NCBI RefSeq assembly: GCF_006539685.1
Contig: NZ_BJNM01000004.1
Span: 62,001 to 126,000 of the forward strand
Origin: Gluconobacter oxydans
GTDB lineage: Bacteria; Pseudomonadota; Alphaproteobacteria; Acetobacterales; Acetobacteraceae
Reading direction: 5' to 3'
DNA: 64,000 bases
Part shown: in pieces, positions 54,769-63,442 of the stretch
Layout: every line of letters begins with the position of its first letter
Numbering within the stretch: position 1 is the stretch's first letter
The notes under the pieces: model-generated
Told to the model about the DNA's origin: nothing
Seen by the model: only the letters and a program-made list of their open reading frames with translations
Database searches by the model: none
Made by a program: the position numbers and the translations under genes

Positions 54769-56342
54769 GCGATACTGCCGGGCATCAGGACTGGAAACCC
54801 AGTCACAATCCGTGGCTTGTGGCCGTCACGGTCACGCTGGCGGCTTTCATGGAGGTGCTGGACACCACCATCGTCAACGTGGCGCTGCCGCATATCGCGG
54901 GATCGCTCGGCAGTTCGTATGATGACGCCACCTGGGCGCTCACGTCCTATCTGGTGGCGAACGGAATCGTCCTGACGATTTCGGGCTGGCTCTCGCGGCT
55001 GTTTGGCCGCAAACGCTACTTCCTGATCTGCATCACGATGTTCACCGTCTCGTCCTTCCTGTGCGGACTGGCGACGTCGCTGCCCATGCTCGTGGTGTTC
55101 CGGCTCATGCAGGGCTTCTTTGGGGGCGGCCTGCAACCGAGCCAGCAGTCCATCATTCTCGACACGTTCCCGCCCGAAAAGCGCGGCGCGGCGTTCGGCC
55201 TGACCGCCATCGCCACCATCGTCGGCCCGGTTCTGGGCCCGATGCTGGGCGGCTACCTGACGGACAATTTCTCCTGGCGCTGGATTTTCTTCGTCAACGT
55301 GCCTTTCGGCATCATCACGGTCATGGCCGTGACGGCCTTCGTCGAGGACCCACCCTGGGAGCGCAAGAAGCGCGAGAAGGTGGACGTGGTCGGCATCAGC
55401 CTGATCACGCTGGGCCTCGGCTGCCTTGAAGTCATGTGCGACCGCGGCGAGGATGACGACTGGTTCGGCTCGCCCTTCATCGTCACCATGGGCATTCTGG
55501 GCGCTATCGGCGTCATCGGGGCAATCGTCTGGCTGTGCAATGCGAAGAACCCGCTGGTCCGCCTGTCGGTTCTCAAGGACCGTAACTTCGCGACCGGCAT
55601 GCTGCTGATCTCGATGGTCGGCGCCACGCTGTACGCTTCCGCCATCATCGTTCCGCAGTTCGCCCAGCAGGTGCTCGGCTACACCGCGACGAATTCCGGC
55701 CTGCTGCTCGCTCCCGGCGGCGTGGCGGTGATCTGCCTGATCCCGATCGTGGGGCGGCTGATGAAGTTCATCCAGATGCGCTACATCATCGCCTTCGGGT
55801 TCTTCGCGATGGGCATGGCCATGTTCCAGGCCTCGAACCTCTATGCCGGGACGGATTTCAGGCACCTGATGTTCTACCGCATCAGCCAGACGGCCTCGCT
55901 GGCCTTCCTGTTCGTGCCGATCTCGACGATCGCCTATTCGACCCTGCCGCGCGAACTGAATTCCGATGCGTCGGCCCTGTTCTCGATGGCCCGGAACTAT
56001 GTCGGATCGCTGGCGATTTCGCTCGCCACGGCTGCCATCATCGAAACCCGGCAGCGGCATCAGACCTATGTGACGGACCACATGACCCCGGCGAACCCGG
56101 AGTTCAACAGCTATATCGCCACCGTCCAGCAGGCCGCGCAGGCGCATGGTATGGCCCCGGCCCAGGCGCACAGTTTCGCCATCTACCAGCTCTTCCGGGA
56201 CTTCACGTCGCAGGTCGCCATGCTGGCCTATAACGAGGTGTTCGACTGGATCGGCGTGATCGCGCTGTTCGTGGTGCCGCTGTGCTTCCTGCTGTCACCC
56301 AACGGCAAGAAGGAGGCCCAGGCCTCTGGTGGCGGTCACTGA
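54765..56342 (+). CDS. EmrB/QacA-type MFS drug pump (DHA2)
   Basis: The 525-residue protein has 14 membrane segments and the DHA2 signature EVLDTTIVNVALPHIAG (near residues 27-43), plus GLQPSQQSIILDTFPPEKRG in the loop between helices 4 and 5 and GPVLGPMLGGYL. It exports toxic compounds using the proton gradient, together with the adaptor and outer-membrane factor. Confidence 0.93.
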   Translation: MSDTAGHQDWKPSHNPWLVAVTVTLAAFMEVLDTTIVNVALPHIAGSLGSSYDDATWALTSYLVANGIVLTISGWLSRLFGRKRYFLICITMFTVSSFLCGLATSLPMLVVFRLMQGFFGGGLQPSQQSIILDTFPPEKRGAAFGLTAIATIVGPVLGPMLGGYLTDNFSWRWIFFVNVPFGIITVMAVTAFVEDPPWERKKREKVDVVGISLITLGLGCLEVMCDRGEDDDWFGSPFIVTMGILGAIGVIGAIVWLCNAKNPLVRLSVLKDRNFATGMLLISMVGATLYASAIIVPQFAQQVLGYTATNSGLLLAPGGVAVICLIPIVGRLMKFIQMRYIIAFGFFAMGMAMFQASNLYAGTDFRHLMFYRISQTASLAFLFVPISTIAYSTLPRELNSDASALFSMARNYVGSLAISLATAAIIETRQRHQTYVTDHMTPANPEFNSYIATVQQAAQAHGMAPAQAHSFAIYQLFRDFTSQVAMLAYNEVFDWIGVIALFVVPLCFLLSPNGKKEAQASGGGH

Positions 56343-57013
56343 TGGCGCGGTTCGTAGATCTTCAGGAAGCTGTCGGCGATGAAGCCGGCAAGCTCCGCAA
56401 TTGCGGCATCGCTGTCATCGACCGACAGCCGGAAACGGCGGCGCTGGACGATGCGGGTCTGGCACATGAGCAGGAACTGCTCGGCCGACAGGGCCGGATC
56501 GGCGATGTCCAACTCTCCGCGGGCCACGCTTCGCGTCAGGAATTCCGTCAGATTGCCCAGCGTCCGGTCGAAGCCGTAGCGCCAGAACGTATCGGCCAGG
56601 TTGGGGAACTTCTCGACCTCGCCGATGATGATGCGATACAAGCCCAGAGCCATCGGCGAGATGAGCAGATGGGTCGTCATGTCCGCGAACCGGACCAGCG
56701 TGAGACGAACGGACTGTCCGTCACTGCGCGACAGCGCCACGATGGGCGCGAGACGGCAGCGGGCCTGCTCATCGAAGAACGCGGAGAACAGGGACGCCTT
56801 GCCATCGAAATGATTGTACAGCGTCCCCTTGGACACACCCGCCATCTGCGCGATGCGGGACATGGACGCCCCTTCGTATCCATTCGCCAGAAAGACCGTT
56901 CCGGCACCTTTCAGGATCTGTTCGCGCTTGGCGCACCCTGCAGGATCGGCGCTGCCGGCCTCGTCGGCTCCGGCGGAAGTGCCCGCGCTGCCATCGTCCA
57001 TGATGCCCGTCAT
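56336..57013 (-). CDS. TetR-family repressor of the efflux locus
   Basis: 225 residues; the DNA-binding head is ILKGAGTVFLANGYEGASMS, then RIAQMAGVSKGTLYNHF, followed by the usual helical ligand domain. It overlaps the emrB stop by seven bases on the other strand. The operators at 53567 and 57060 imply it represses emrAB and the outer-membrane gene, and probably itself. Confidence 0.9.
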   Translation of the reverse strand: MTGIMDDGSAGTSAGADEAGSADPAGCAKREQILKGAGTVFLANGYEGASMSRIAQMAGVSKGTLYNHFDGKASLFSAFFDEQARCRLAPIVALSRSDGQSVRLTLVRFADMTTHLLISPMALGLYRIIIGEVEKFPNLADTFWRYGFDRTLGNLTEFLTRSVARGELDIADPALSAEQFLLMCQTRIVQRRRFRLSVDDSDAAIAELAGFIADSFLKIYEPRHQ

Positions 57014-57059
57014 GTGAGCGAGAGATCCTTCTGTCCGTCAGGTCGAGTTCCTGACATGC

Positions 57060-57078
57060 TGACCGAACCGGTCGGTCA
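57060..57078. promoter_or_regulatory. TetR operator, copy 2
   Basis: TGACCGAACCGGTCGGTCA lies in the divergent region between tetR (start 57013) and the outer-membrane efflux gene (start 57112), differing from copy 1 at one central base. Confidence 0.87.
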
Positions 57079-57111
57079 CCGCAAGATCATTTCCGCCTCA
57101 GGAGTTTCTTT

Positions 57112-58689
57112 GTGAGCGCAGCCTTTACTTCCCGCGCGCTGCTTTGCGGCTGCGCCCTGTTCACCCTGTCCGGCTGCCTCATGGTGGGGCCTGAATATCA
57201 TGCGCCCAAGCCCTGGTCGCCGGCACATTACGCCGATCATACGGCCGGCGCGCCCGACAGCATCGTCAGCGAGATGAAGGCCGACAGCCACTGGTGGCAG
57301 ATCTTCCACGATCCGGAACTGACCTCGCTGGAAGACCGTCTGGTCAACCAGAACCTGTCCTTCCGCCTCGCGACCGCCAATCTGGCGCAGAGCCGCGCGC
57401 AGCTCATCATGGCGGGTGCCGAGCGCTTCCCGGCCCTGAGCGCCACGGGTTCGTACCAGCGCAGCCAGCACAGCACCAAGCAGTTGCAGGAAATCATCGG
57501 CCATGTCGCCGGCGGCATCGCGAAATCTGAAGGCGGCTCGATCGGCAGCACGGTCGGCCCGATGCTTCAGGATGCCGCCGGTGGCGCCAATATCCCGCTG
57601 CTGAACCAGTGGCGCAGCGAGATCGACGCGACTTACGAGATCGACCTGTGGGGTCGCGTGGCGCATCAGTACGATGCCGCCAAGGCCGATCTTCAGGCCA
57701 CGGATGAAGAGCGTCGCTCCGTCCTCATCGCCCAGCAGGCCGATATGGCCCATGGTTATATGAGCCTGCGTGGCGACCAGCAGCGCCTGAAGATCCTGCG
57801 CGACAACATCAAGGTCCTGACCCAGATCGCCACCATCGCGCAGGACCGCTATCGCGGCGGCCTGGTGACGGAACTGGACGTGGATTCCGCACAGGCCCGC
57901 CTGCATGACACGCAGGGTCAGGAAGCACAGCTCGAGCAGGCTGTGGCGCAGGAAGAGAATGCACTCGCCCTGCTTCTGGGTGCTCCACCGGAAAGCCTGA
58001 ATACCGAGCTGGAGAAGAACGCCGGCGTGCCGGTCGTCCCGCCGGTCGTGCCCGTCGGCCTTCCGTCCGAACTGGCCCATCGCCGCCCGGACATCCGCGA
58101 AGCCGAAGCCCGTCTGCGCGGTGCGGTTGCCGAAGTGGGCGAAGCGACGGCGGATTTCTATCCGAAGGTCACGATCAACGCCGATTTCGGCTTCCAGACC
58201 CTGTCCTTCCGCGATCTGGGCTTCTGGAACGCCCGTGCCTGGAACGTGGGGCCGTCCATCTCCCTGCCGATCTTCCAGGGCGGTCGTCTGTACGGCCAGC
58301 TTGAGCTGAAGAAATACGCCCAGAAGGCCGCGGCGATTTCCTATCAGCAGACGGTTATCAAGGCCTGGCATGACGTGGACAACGCCCTGATCGCCTATCG
58401 CGATGAACAGCTGCACCGCCAGGGCCTGCAGAACGCCGTCAACGATAACGGCAAGGCATTGGCGCTGGCGCAGAGCCAGTATCGCAGCGGCCTGACGAAC
58501 TACCTGAACGTCCTGAACGCGCAGGCGCAGCTCCAGTCCGCCCAGCTTGATCTCGCCAACAGCGATGCCACGCTGGCGACCAACCTGACGCGTCTCTACA
58601 ACGCGCTCGGCGGTGGCTGGGAAGACGCGCTTCCCGACAGCCGCGATGTGGCCAAGGCGCAGCTCGCTTCCGCCACGCCCGGCCCCTGA
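57112..58689 (+). CDS. Outer-membrane efflux channel (NodT family)
   Basis: The 525-residue TolC-like protein begins at GTG and has a lipobox near LSGC (Cys 22). The two repeats of coiled coils and beta strands are seen (for example NLSFRLATANLAQSRAQL, and VGLPSELAHRRPDIREAEAR, the family signature). It ends with a short tail. It completes the tripartite pump with emrAB. Confidence 0.92.
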   Translation: MSAAFTSRALLCGCALFTLSGCLMVGPEYHAPKPWSPAHYADHTAGAPDSIVSEMKADSHWWQIFHDPELTSLEDRLVNQNLSFRLATANLAQSRAQLIMAGAERFPALSATGSYQRSQHSTKQLQEIIGHVAGGIAKSEGGSIGSTVGPMLQDAAGGANIPLLNQWRSEIDATYEIDLWGRVAHQYDAAKADLQATDEERRSVLIAQQADMAHGYMSLRGDQQRLKILRDNIKVLTQIATIAQDRYRGGLVTELDVDSAQARLHDTQGQEAQLEQAVAQEENALALLLGAPPESLNTELEKNAGVPVVPPVVPVGLPSELAHRRPDIREAEARLRGAVAEVGEATADFYPKVTINADFGFQTLSFRDLGFWNARAWNVGPSISLPIFQGGRLYGQLELKKYAQKAAAISYQQTVIKAWHDVDNALIAYRDEQLHRQGLQNAVNDNGKALALAQSQYRSGLTNYLNVLNAQAQLQSAQLDLANSDATLATNLTRLYNALGGGWEDALPDSRDVAKAQLASATPGP

Positions 58690-58701
58690 AATCCGAAAGC
58701 C

Positions 58702-58729
58702 CGTTCAGGAGGCCGGAGCCTCCTGAACG
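58702..58729. terminator. Hairpin between convergent genes
   Basis: A perfect 12-bp stem (CGTTCAGGAGGC / GCCTCCTGAACG) with a CGGA loop lies between the outer-membrane channel and fba, which converge. There is no T-run, so it may act as a bidirectional structural barrier. Confidence 0.5.
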
Positions 58730-58738
58730 CCGGTCCCG

Positions 58739-59815
58739 TCAGGATTTGCGGGCGACGGACCGGCCCTTGGAGCCCAGGATTTCGAAGGCTTCATCCAGCC
58801 GCTCGACAATGGACTTCTCGCCCACGCGCAGCCATTTGCGCGGATCGTAGAGCGACTTCATCGGCTTGTCGGTGCCGGGTTCGATCTGGTGCTGGAAGGC
58901 CACCGGATGTTCCAGAACATAGCTGCCCACGCCATGCGCGAAGGCGAACTGGATGTCGGTGTCGAGGTTCATCTTGAACACGCCATAGGACACGGCCGCG
59001 TCGATTTCCGCGATCGTGGACCCGGACCCGCCATGAAAAACCAGCGGCAGCGGCTTGGGACCGCTCTGCGTCGCCTTCTGAACGGCATCCTGCGAGTTCT
59101 TCAGGATTTCGGGACGAAGCTGCACATTGCCCGGCTTGTAGACACCATGAACATTGCCGAAAGACGCGGCGATCGACACCGTCCCGATCGGGGAGAGCAG
59201 CTCCCAGGCCTTCAGCACGTCCTCGGGCTGCGTGTAGAGATGCGCGTTATCCGCACCCTCTTCGAGGTCATGGCCGATGCCATCTTCCTCGCCACCCGTC
59301 ACGCCCAGTTCGATTTCCAGCCCCATGCCCAGAGGTGCGAGACGCTTCAGCATGGAAGCCGAAGTCGCCAGGTTTTCTTCCAGCGGTTCCGTGGAAAGGT
59401 CGAGCATATGGGACGTGAACAGCGGCTTTCCGGTCGCCTTGAACTCGTCCTCGCTCATCGTGATGAGGTCGTCGAGCCAGGGGATCAGCTTGCGGTCGGC
59501 ATGATCGGTGTGGAGAATGACGGCGATGCCGTATTCCTTCGCCAGAAGATGGACATGACGCGCCATGGAGGCTGCGCCGAGCACGCGAGCGCGATGGGCA
59601 TCCGGCAGGCCTTCACCGGCATAGAAGCGTGCGCCGCCGTTGGAGACCTGGATGATAACGTCCGATCCGTTACGGGCTGCGGCTTCCAGAACCGCATTGA
59701 CGCTGTCGGTGCCAACGACATTGATGGCGGGGAGGGCATAGCCCCCCTCGTGGCAAGCCTTGATCAGGGCCGTATAACTGGCGCCACTGACGACGCCGGG
59801 GGAAACTCGTGACAT
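58739..59815 (-). CDS. fba: Fructose-bisphosphate aldolase, class II
   Basis: 358 residues with the class II zinc ligands in ILHTDHADRK, the later LDLSTEPLEEN, HGGSGSTIAEIDAAVSYGVF. It cleaves or forms fructose-1,6-bisphosphate. The ATG at 59815 begins MSRVSPGVVSGASYTALIK, which fits the family; five extra residues upstream are possible. Confidence 0.93.
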   Translation of the reverse strand: MSRVSPGVVSGASYTALIKACHEGGYALPAINVVGTDSVNAVLEAAARNGSDVIIQVSNGGARFYAGEGLPDAHRARVLGAASMARHVHLLAKEYGIAVILHTDHADRKLIPWLDDLITMSEDEFKATGKPLFTSHMLDLSTEPLEENLATSASMLKRLAPLGMGLEIELGVTGGEEDGIGHDLEEGADNAHLYTQPEDVLKAWELLSPIGTVSIAASFGNVHGVYKPGNVQLRPEILKNSQDAVQKATQSGPKPLPLVFHGGSGSTIAEIDAAVSYGVFKMNLDTDIQFAFAHGVGSYVLEHPVAFQHQIEPGTDKPMKSLYDPRKWLRVGEKSIVERLDEAFEILGSKGRSVARKS

Positions 59816-59985
59816 GGGCGACTCCAACACAACGCATGAAACGGGCCAGCAGAACGGGCATGGCCGTGATGCGTTGTATTGTACGTTGCTAATCCGTTTT
59901 CGTCATGGGCGCTAAAGTATCGGGAACAGTTGTTGTCAGGATTTGTTGCTTGTGATGCCAACCCAGTGGAGACTATGGAAAAGAC

Positions 59986-60753
59986 ATGGTGCCAAATCTT
60001 TCTGACCCCGATCTTCCCGCCCGTATCCTCGTCGTCGAAGATGACGCGGGCATGCGGACCCTCATTCTCCGTGCCCTTCAGGGCGGCGGTTTCCGTGCCC
60101 GTGGCGTTGCCTGCGGGGACGAGATGTGGGCTGCGCTTGAAGTGGCTCCCGTCGATCTCATCATCATGGACATCATGCTGCCCGGCAAAAGCGGCATCGA
60201 ACTGTGCCGCGCACTGCGCAGCGGGCAGGGTGCCACGCATGAAAACGAGACCCCGCCGGTCCAGGTGCCGATCATCATGGTCTCGGCCCGTGGCGAGGAA
60301 CGCGATCGCGTGAACGGTCTCGAATCGGGCGCGGACGATTACGTTCCCAAGCCTTTCGGTCAGCGCGAACTTCTGGCGCGCGTGCGTGCGGTGCTCCGCC
60401 GTGGCATCGCCACTGGTGCGCCGCAGGAGCGCGTGCGTCGCGAAACACTGCGTTTCGCCGGCTGGACGCTCGACCTGCGTCGCCGCGAACTGACGGACCC
60501 GTCCGGGGCTACCGTCGATATTTCCGGTGCCGAACACGATCTGTTGACGAGCTTTCTGGACAATCCGCAGCGCGTCATCGCCCGTGACCGGCTTCTGGAG
60601 CTGTCGCGGACCCGTCTGGGTGATGTGTCGGACCGCAGCATCGACGTGCTCGTCAGCCGCCTGCGCCGCAAGCTGGGCTCTGACGCCGATCAGCTGATCC
60701 GCACCGTGCGTGGCCTCGGATACATCTTCGTGGCTGAGGTTGAACGCGTCTGA
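59986..60753 (+). CDS. OmpR-family response regulator
   Basis: 255 residues: receiver with VVEDD, phospho-acceptor Asp62 in IIMDIMLPGKSG and Lys in VPKPFGQ (about 116), then a winged-helix domain (RRELTDPSGATVDISGAEHD, SIDVLVSRLRRKLG). It is divergent from fba. The downstream kinase overlaps it by four bases. Confidence 0.92.
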   Translation: MVPNLSDPDLPARILVVEDDAGMRTLILRALQGGGFRARGVACGDEMWAALEVAPVDLIIMDIMLPGKSGIELCRALRSGQGATHENETPPVQVPIIMVSARGEERDRVNGLESGADDYVPKPFGQRELLARVRAVLRRGIATGAPQERVRRETLRFAGWTLDLRRRELTDPSGATVDISGAEHDLLTSFLDNPQRVIARDRLLELSRTRLGDVSDRSIDVLVSRLRRKLGSDADQLIRTVRGLGYIFVAEVERV

Positions 60754-62138
60754 ACATCCAGAACCGCATTCTGCTATGGCCGCTGGGGCTGGTCGGGCGC
60801 GTCTGCGTTGTCCTGACCGTCGCAGTAACACTGGTGTTCCTGACGAACGCCATTTTCTACGGTCAGGCAGAGACCTACATTGTCGATGACGTGCGTATCG
60901 CCCAGCTGGGCGAGGCGCTGAGTACGGATCTGCGCGTGCTTGCCGCGGCTCCCGTCAGCCAGAGATCCTTTCTGGCCGTCATGCTCTCGGGCAGTGAACT
61001 CAGCGTGACCTGGCAGCCCGCCTCGATCACGCCCGCACTGTCGGGACATCATCCGGTCGCACTGACCCAGCTTGTCAGACGCCTGACGGCCGATGATCCC
61101 ATTCTCGAACAGGCCCATCTGGACCTTTATACGCTTGGTCCGGGAAGCGCGGACGTGCTGGGCTCCCAGCGCCTGCCGGACGGAAGCTACATCCGTTTCC
61201 GCGTGCCCGGCATGCTCGGCCATCACCGCGTCACGCGTGGTCTGGCCTCGGCCGCCATCGCGGCGGGGGCCGTGGCTATTGCTGCGGCTATGCTGATCCG
61301 TGGTCTCAGCATGCCGCTCCGTGCGCTGGTATCTGTTGCGGACCGCATCGGCTCCAGCGAGAAATGGGTGCCGCTGGCCGAACGGGGTCCGCCGGAAGTG
61401 CGCGGGCTGGCCCATGCGATCAACGCCATGCAGGACCGCATCCAGAGTCTCATCAATGACCGGACGCAGGCTCTGGCAGCCGTGTCGCATGATCTGCGCA
61501 CGCCGCTGACACGCCTGCGTCTGCGCTGCGGCTTCCTCAGTGACGGGGAAGCGCAGGCCGCCATCGAGGCCGATCTGGACGAGATGGAAGCCATGGTGAA
61601 CGGCATCCTTGCCTATCTGGCGGGCGCGGATGATCCCGAAGTCCCGCGCACCATCAATATCGTCGCCACGCTCGAAACCCTCGTGGACGATCACGCCGAT
61701 CACGGGCGCGATGCCCGCTATGAAGGGCCGGACCGCGCATTGGTGCATGTCCGTCCGCTCGCCATGAAGCGCGTGCTGTCCAACCTGATCGAAAATGCCC
61801 TCAACTATGGCGGCAATGTCCTCGCCACCCTCCGCACCCGCGAGGACGGCGCGCTCGAAATCGCCATCAGCGACAGTGGTCCCGGCATTCCCGAGAGCGA
61901 GTACCAGCGTGTGCTGACCCCGTTCTACCGTCTGGAAGGCTCGCGCTCGCGGGCTACGGGGGGAATCGGGCTGGGGCTTGCGATCGTCCAGCGTGAAATC
62001 GCGCGCGAGGGCGGCTCTCTGGTTCTGGGGCGTGGCGATGCCTCGAAAGGCTATGGCGGCCTGCGCGCGACCATCATCCTGCCCCGGGGACTCCCTTCTC
62101 CTTCAAGGAAAACCGAGGGGCAGGGCGAGCAGGTCTGA
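60750..62138 (+). CDS. Sensor histidine kinase (EnvZ-like)
   Basis: The kinase has an N-terminal membrane segment (LLWPLGLVGRVCVVLTVAV), a periplasmic domain, a second membrane segment near residues 165-185, HAMP, His247 in VSHDLRTPLTRL and an ATPase domain with NLIENALNYGG, DSGPGIPE and GIGLGLAIV. The only ATG-like starts are far downstream (GTG 60834) and would remove the first membrane segment. In frame the sequence runs upstream to CTG 60750, overlapping the regulator stop as CTGA, with GAGG ten bases ahead. I use CTG as the start (462 residues). Confidence 0.9.
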   Translation: MNIQNRILLWPLGLVGRVCVVLTVAVTLVFLTNAIFYGQAETYIVDDVRIAQLGEALSTDLRVLAAAPVSQRSFLAVMLSGSELSVTWQPASITPALSGHHPVALTQLVRRLTADDPILEQAHLDLYTLGPGSADVLGSQRLPDGSYIRFRVPGMLGHHRVTRGLASAAIAAGAVAIAAAMLIRGLSMPLRALVSVADRIGSSEKWVPLAERGPPEVRGLAHAINAMQDRIQSLINDRTQALAAVSHDLRTPLTRLRLRCGFLSDGEAQAAIEADLDEMEAMVNGILAYLAGADDPEVPRTINIVATLETLVDDHADHGRDARYEGPDRALVHVRPLAMKRVLSNLIENALNYGGNVLATLRTREDGALEIAISDSGPGIPESEYQRVLTPFYRLEGSRSRATGGIGLGLAIVQREIAREGGSLVLGRGDASKGYGGLRATIILPRGLPSPSRKTEGQGEQV

Positions 62139-62218
62139 AAACATCCGCCCTGCCGTTAAAAACACGGGAAGTCGGACCAATGCAGTCCCGACACTTGCAC
62201 CTTGGGGAGAAGTGGCAC

Positions 62219-62818
62219 ATGTCAGGGCGACTGGAACGCAAGGACATGACCACGATGTTCATCGAGACCGAAGACACTCCCAACCCCGCCACCCTGAAAT
62301 TCCTGCCCGGCCGCAGCGTGACCGGCGATGCCCGTCCCGTCGATTTCGGCGATGCGGATGTCGCCGCCGGACGCTCCGAACTGGCGAGCGCCCTGTTCGA
62401 CCAGCCGAACGTGCGCCGCGTCTTCCTCGGCGGCGATTTCGTCTCTGTCACCAAGTCCGACGACATCAGCTGGGGCGACCTCAAGCCCGTCGTCCTGGGG
62501 ACGATCACGACCTTCTTCGAAAGCGGCCGCCCGGTCCTGTCCGGCACGCAGGCCGCGCCGGAGCATGACGTCTCCCCCGAAGACGCCGAAGTCGTCAGCC
62601 GCATCCAGGACCTGCTCGACACCCGCGTGCGTCCGGCCGTTGCTGGTGACGGCGGCGACATCGCCTTCCGCGGCTATAAGGACGGCGTGGTCTATCTGGC
62701 CATGCAGGGCGCCTGCTCCGGCTGCCCGTCCTCCCGCGCGACCCTGAAGCACGGCGTCGAGAACATGCTGCGGCACTATGTTCCCGAAGTCGCCTCGGTC
62801 GAACAGGTCGAGGACTGA
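62219..62818 (+). CDS. Nfu-family iron-sulfur scaffold protein
   Basis: The 199-residue protein has the Nfu N-terminal domain (TEDTPNPATLKFLPG) and the C-terminal NifU domain with CSGC in MQGACSGCPSS, where the cluster binds. It delivers Fe-S clusters to client enzymes. The ATG at 62219 follows GGGGAGAAG; a shorter start (62246) is possible. A RutE-like gene starts three bases after its stop. Confidence 0.91.
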   Translation: MSGRLERKDMTTMFIETEDTPNPATLKFLPGRSVTGDARPVDFGDADVAAGRSELASALFDQPNVRRVFLGGDFVSVTKSDDISWGDLKPVVLGTITTFFESGRPVLSGTQAAPEHDVSPEDAEVVSRIQDLLDTRVRPAVAGDGGDIAFRGYKDGVVYLAMQGACSGCPSSRATLKHGVENMLRHYVPEVASVEQVED

Positions 62819-62821
62819 ACC

Positions 62822-63442
62822 ATGGACGGCCAGACATATCCTGATTGCGCCCCGGTTCCGGGCGCAGAAGCCCTGTTCACGCAGGCCCGGACCCCGCGCA
62901 GCTTCTCGCCGCGCCCGGTCGGGGAGGATGTCCTGCGCCGTCTGTATGATCTGGTGAAGCTGGGGCCAACCTCCGGCAACTGCTCACCGGGTCGCTTCGT
63001 CTTCCTCACGACACAGGACGCCCGCGAGCGCATCCGTCCCGCCCTGTCACCGGGAAACGTGGCCCGCGCCATGGCGGCTCCGGTTCTGGCCGTCGTCTGT
63101 CATGATCCGCTGTTTTTCGAGGCGCTTCCCCGCCTGAACCCGCAGGAAGGTCTCCGCGACTGGTTCGCGGCCGATGTGGGTCTGTCCGATGAGACAGCGT
63201 TCCGCAACGGCACGCTGGAAGGCGCCTATCTCATCATGGCCGCCCGGATGCTCGGCCTGTCCGCCATGCCGATGTCCGGTTTCGACAGCTTCATGGTCGA
63301 GGACACGCTGCTGAACGCGACCGGCTGGCGCGTGAACTTCCTCGTGGGTCTCGGTTACCCGGCGGAAAACGAGCCCGCTCCCGATCACGCCGAGCCCCGC
63401 GCCCCCCGCCTGGACTTCGGAGAAGCCTGTCTGTGTCTGTAA
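62822..63442 (+). CDS. RutE-like nitroreductase (malonic semialdehyde reductase-type)
   Basis: The 206-residue nitroreductase-fold protein has ARTPRSFSPRPVGEDVLR, LVKLGPTSGNCSPGRFVFL, and LGLSAMPMSGFDSFMVEDTL, resembling RutE/YdfG-linked malonic semialdehyde reductases. The other rut genes are missing, so the actual substrate is unclear. It overlaps tsaB. Confidence 0.83.
   Translation: MDGQTYPDCAPVPGAEALFTQARTPRSFSPRPVGEDVLRRLYDLVKLGPTSGNCSPGRFVFLTTQDARERIRPALSPGNVARAMAAPVLAVVCHDPLFFEALPRLNPQEGLRDWFAADVGLSDETAFRNGTLEGAYLIMAARMLGLSAMPMSGFDSFMVEDTLLNATGWRVNFLVGLGYPAENEPAPDHAEPRAPRLDFGEACLCL

Noticed and set aside
54756-56171. A 471-codon frame on the minus strand
   Set aside because: It is antisense to the EmrB pump and shows only charged, low-complexity sequence.
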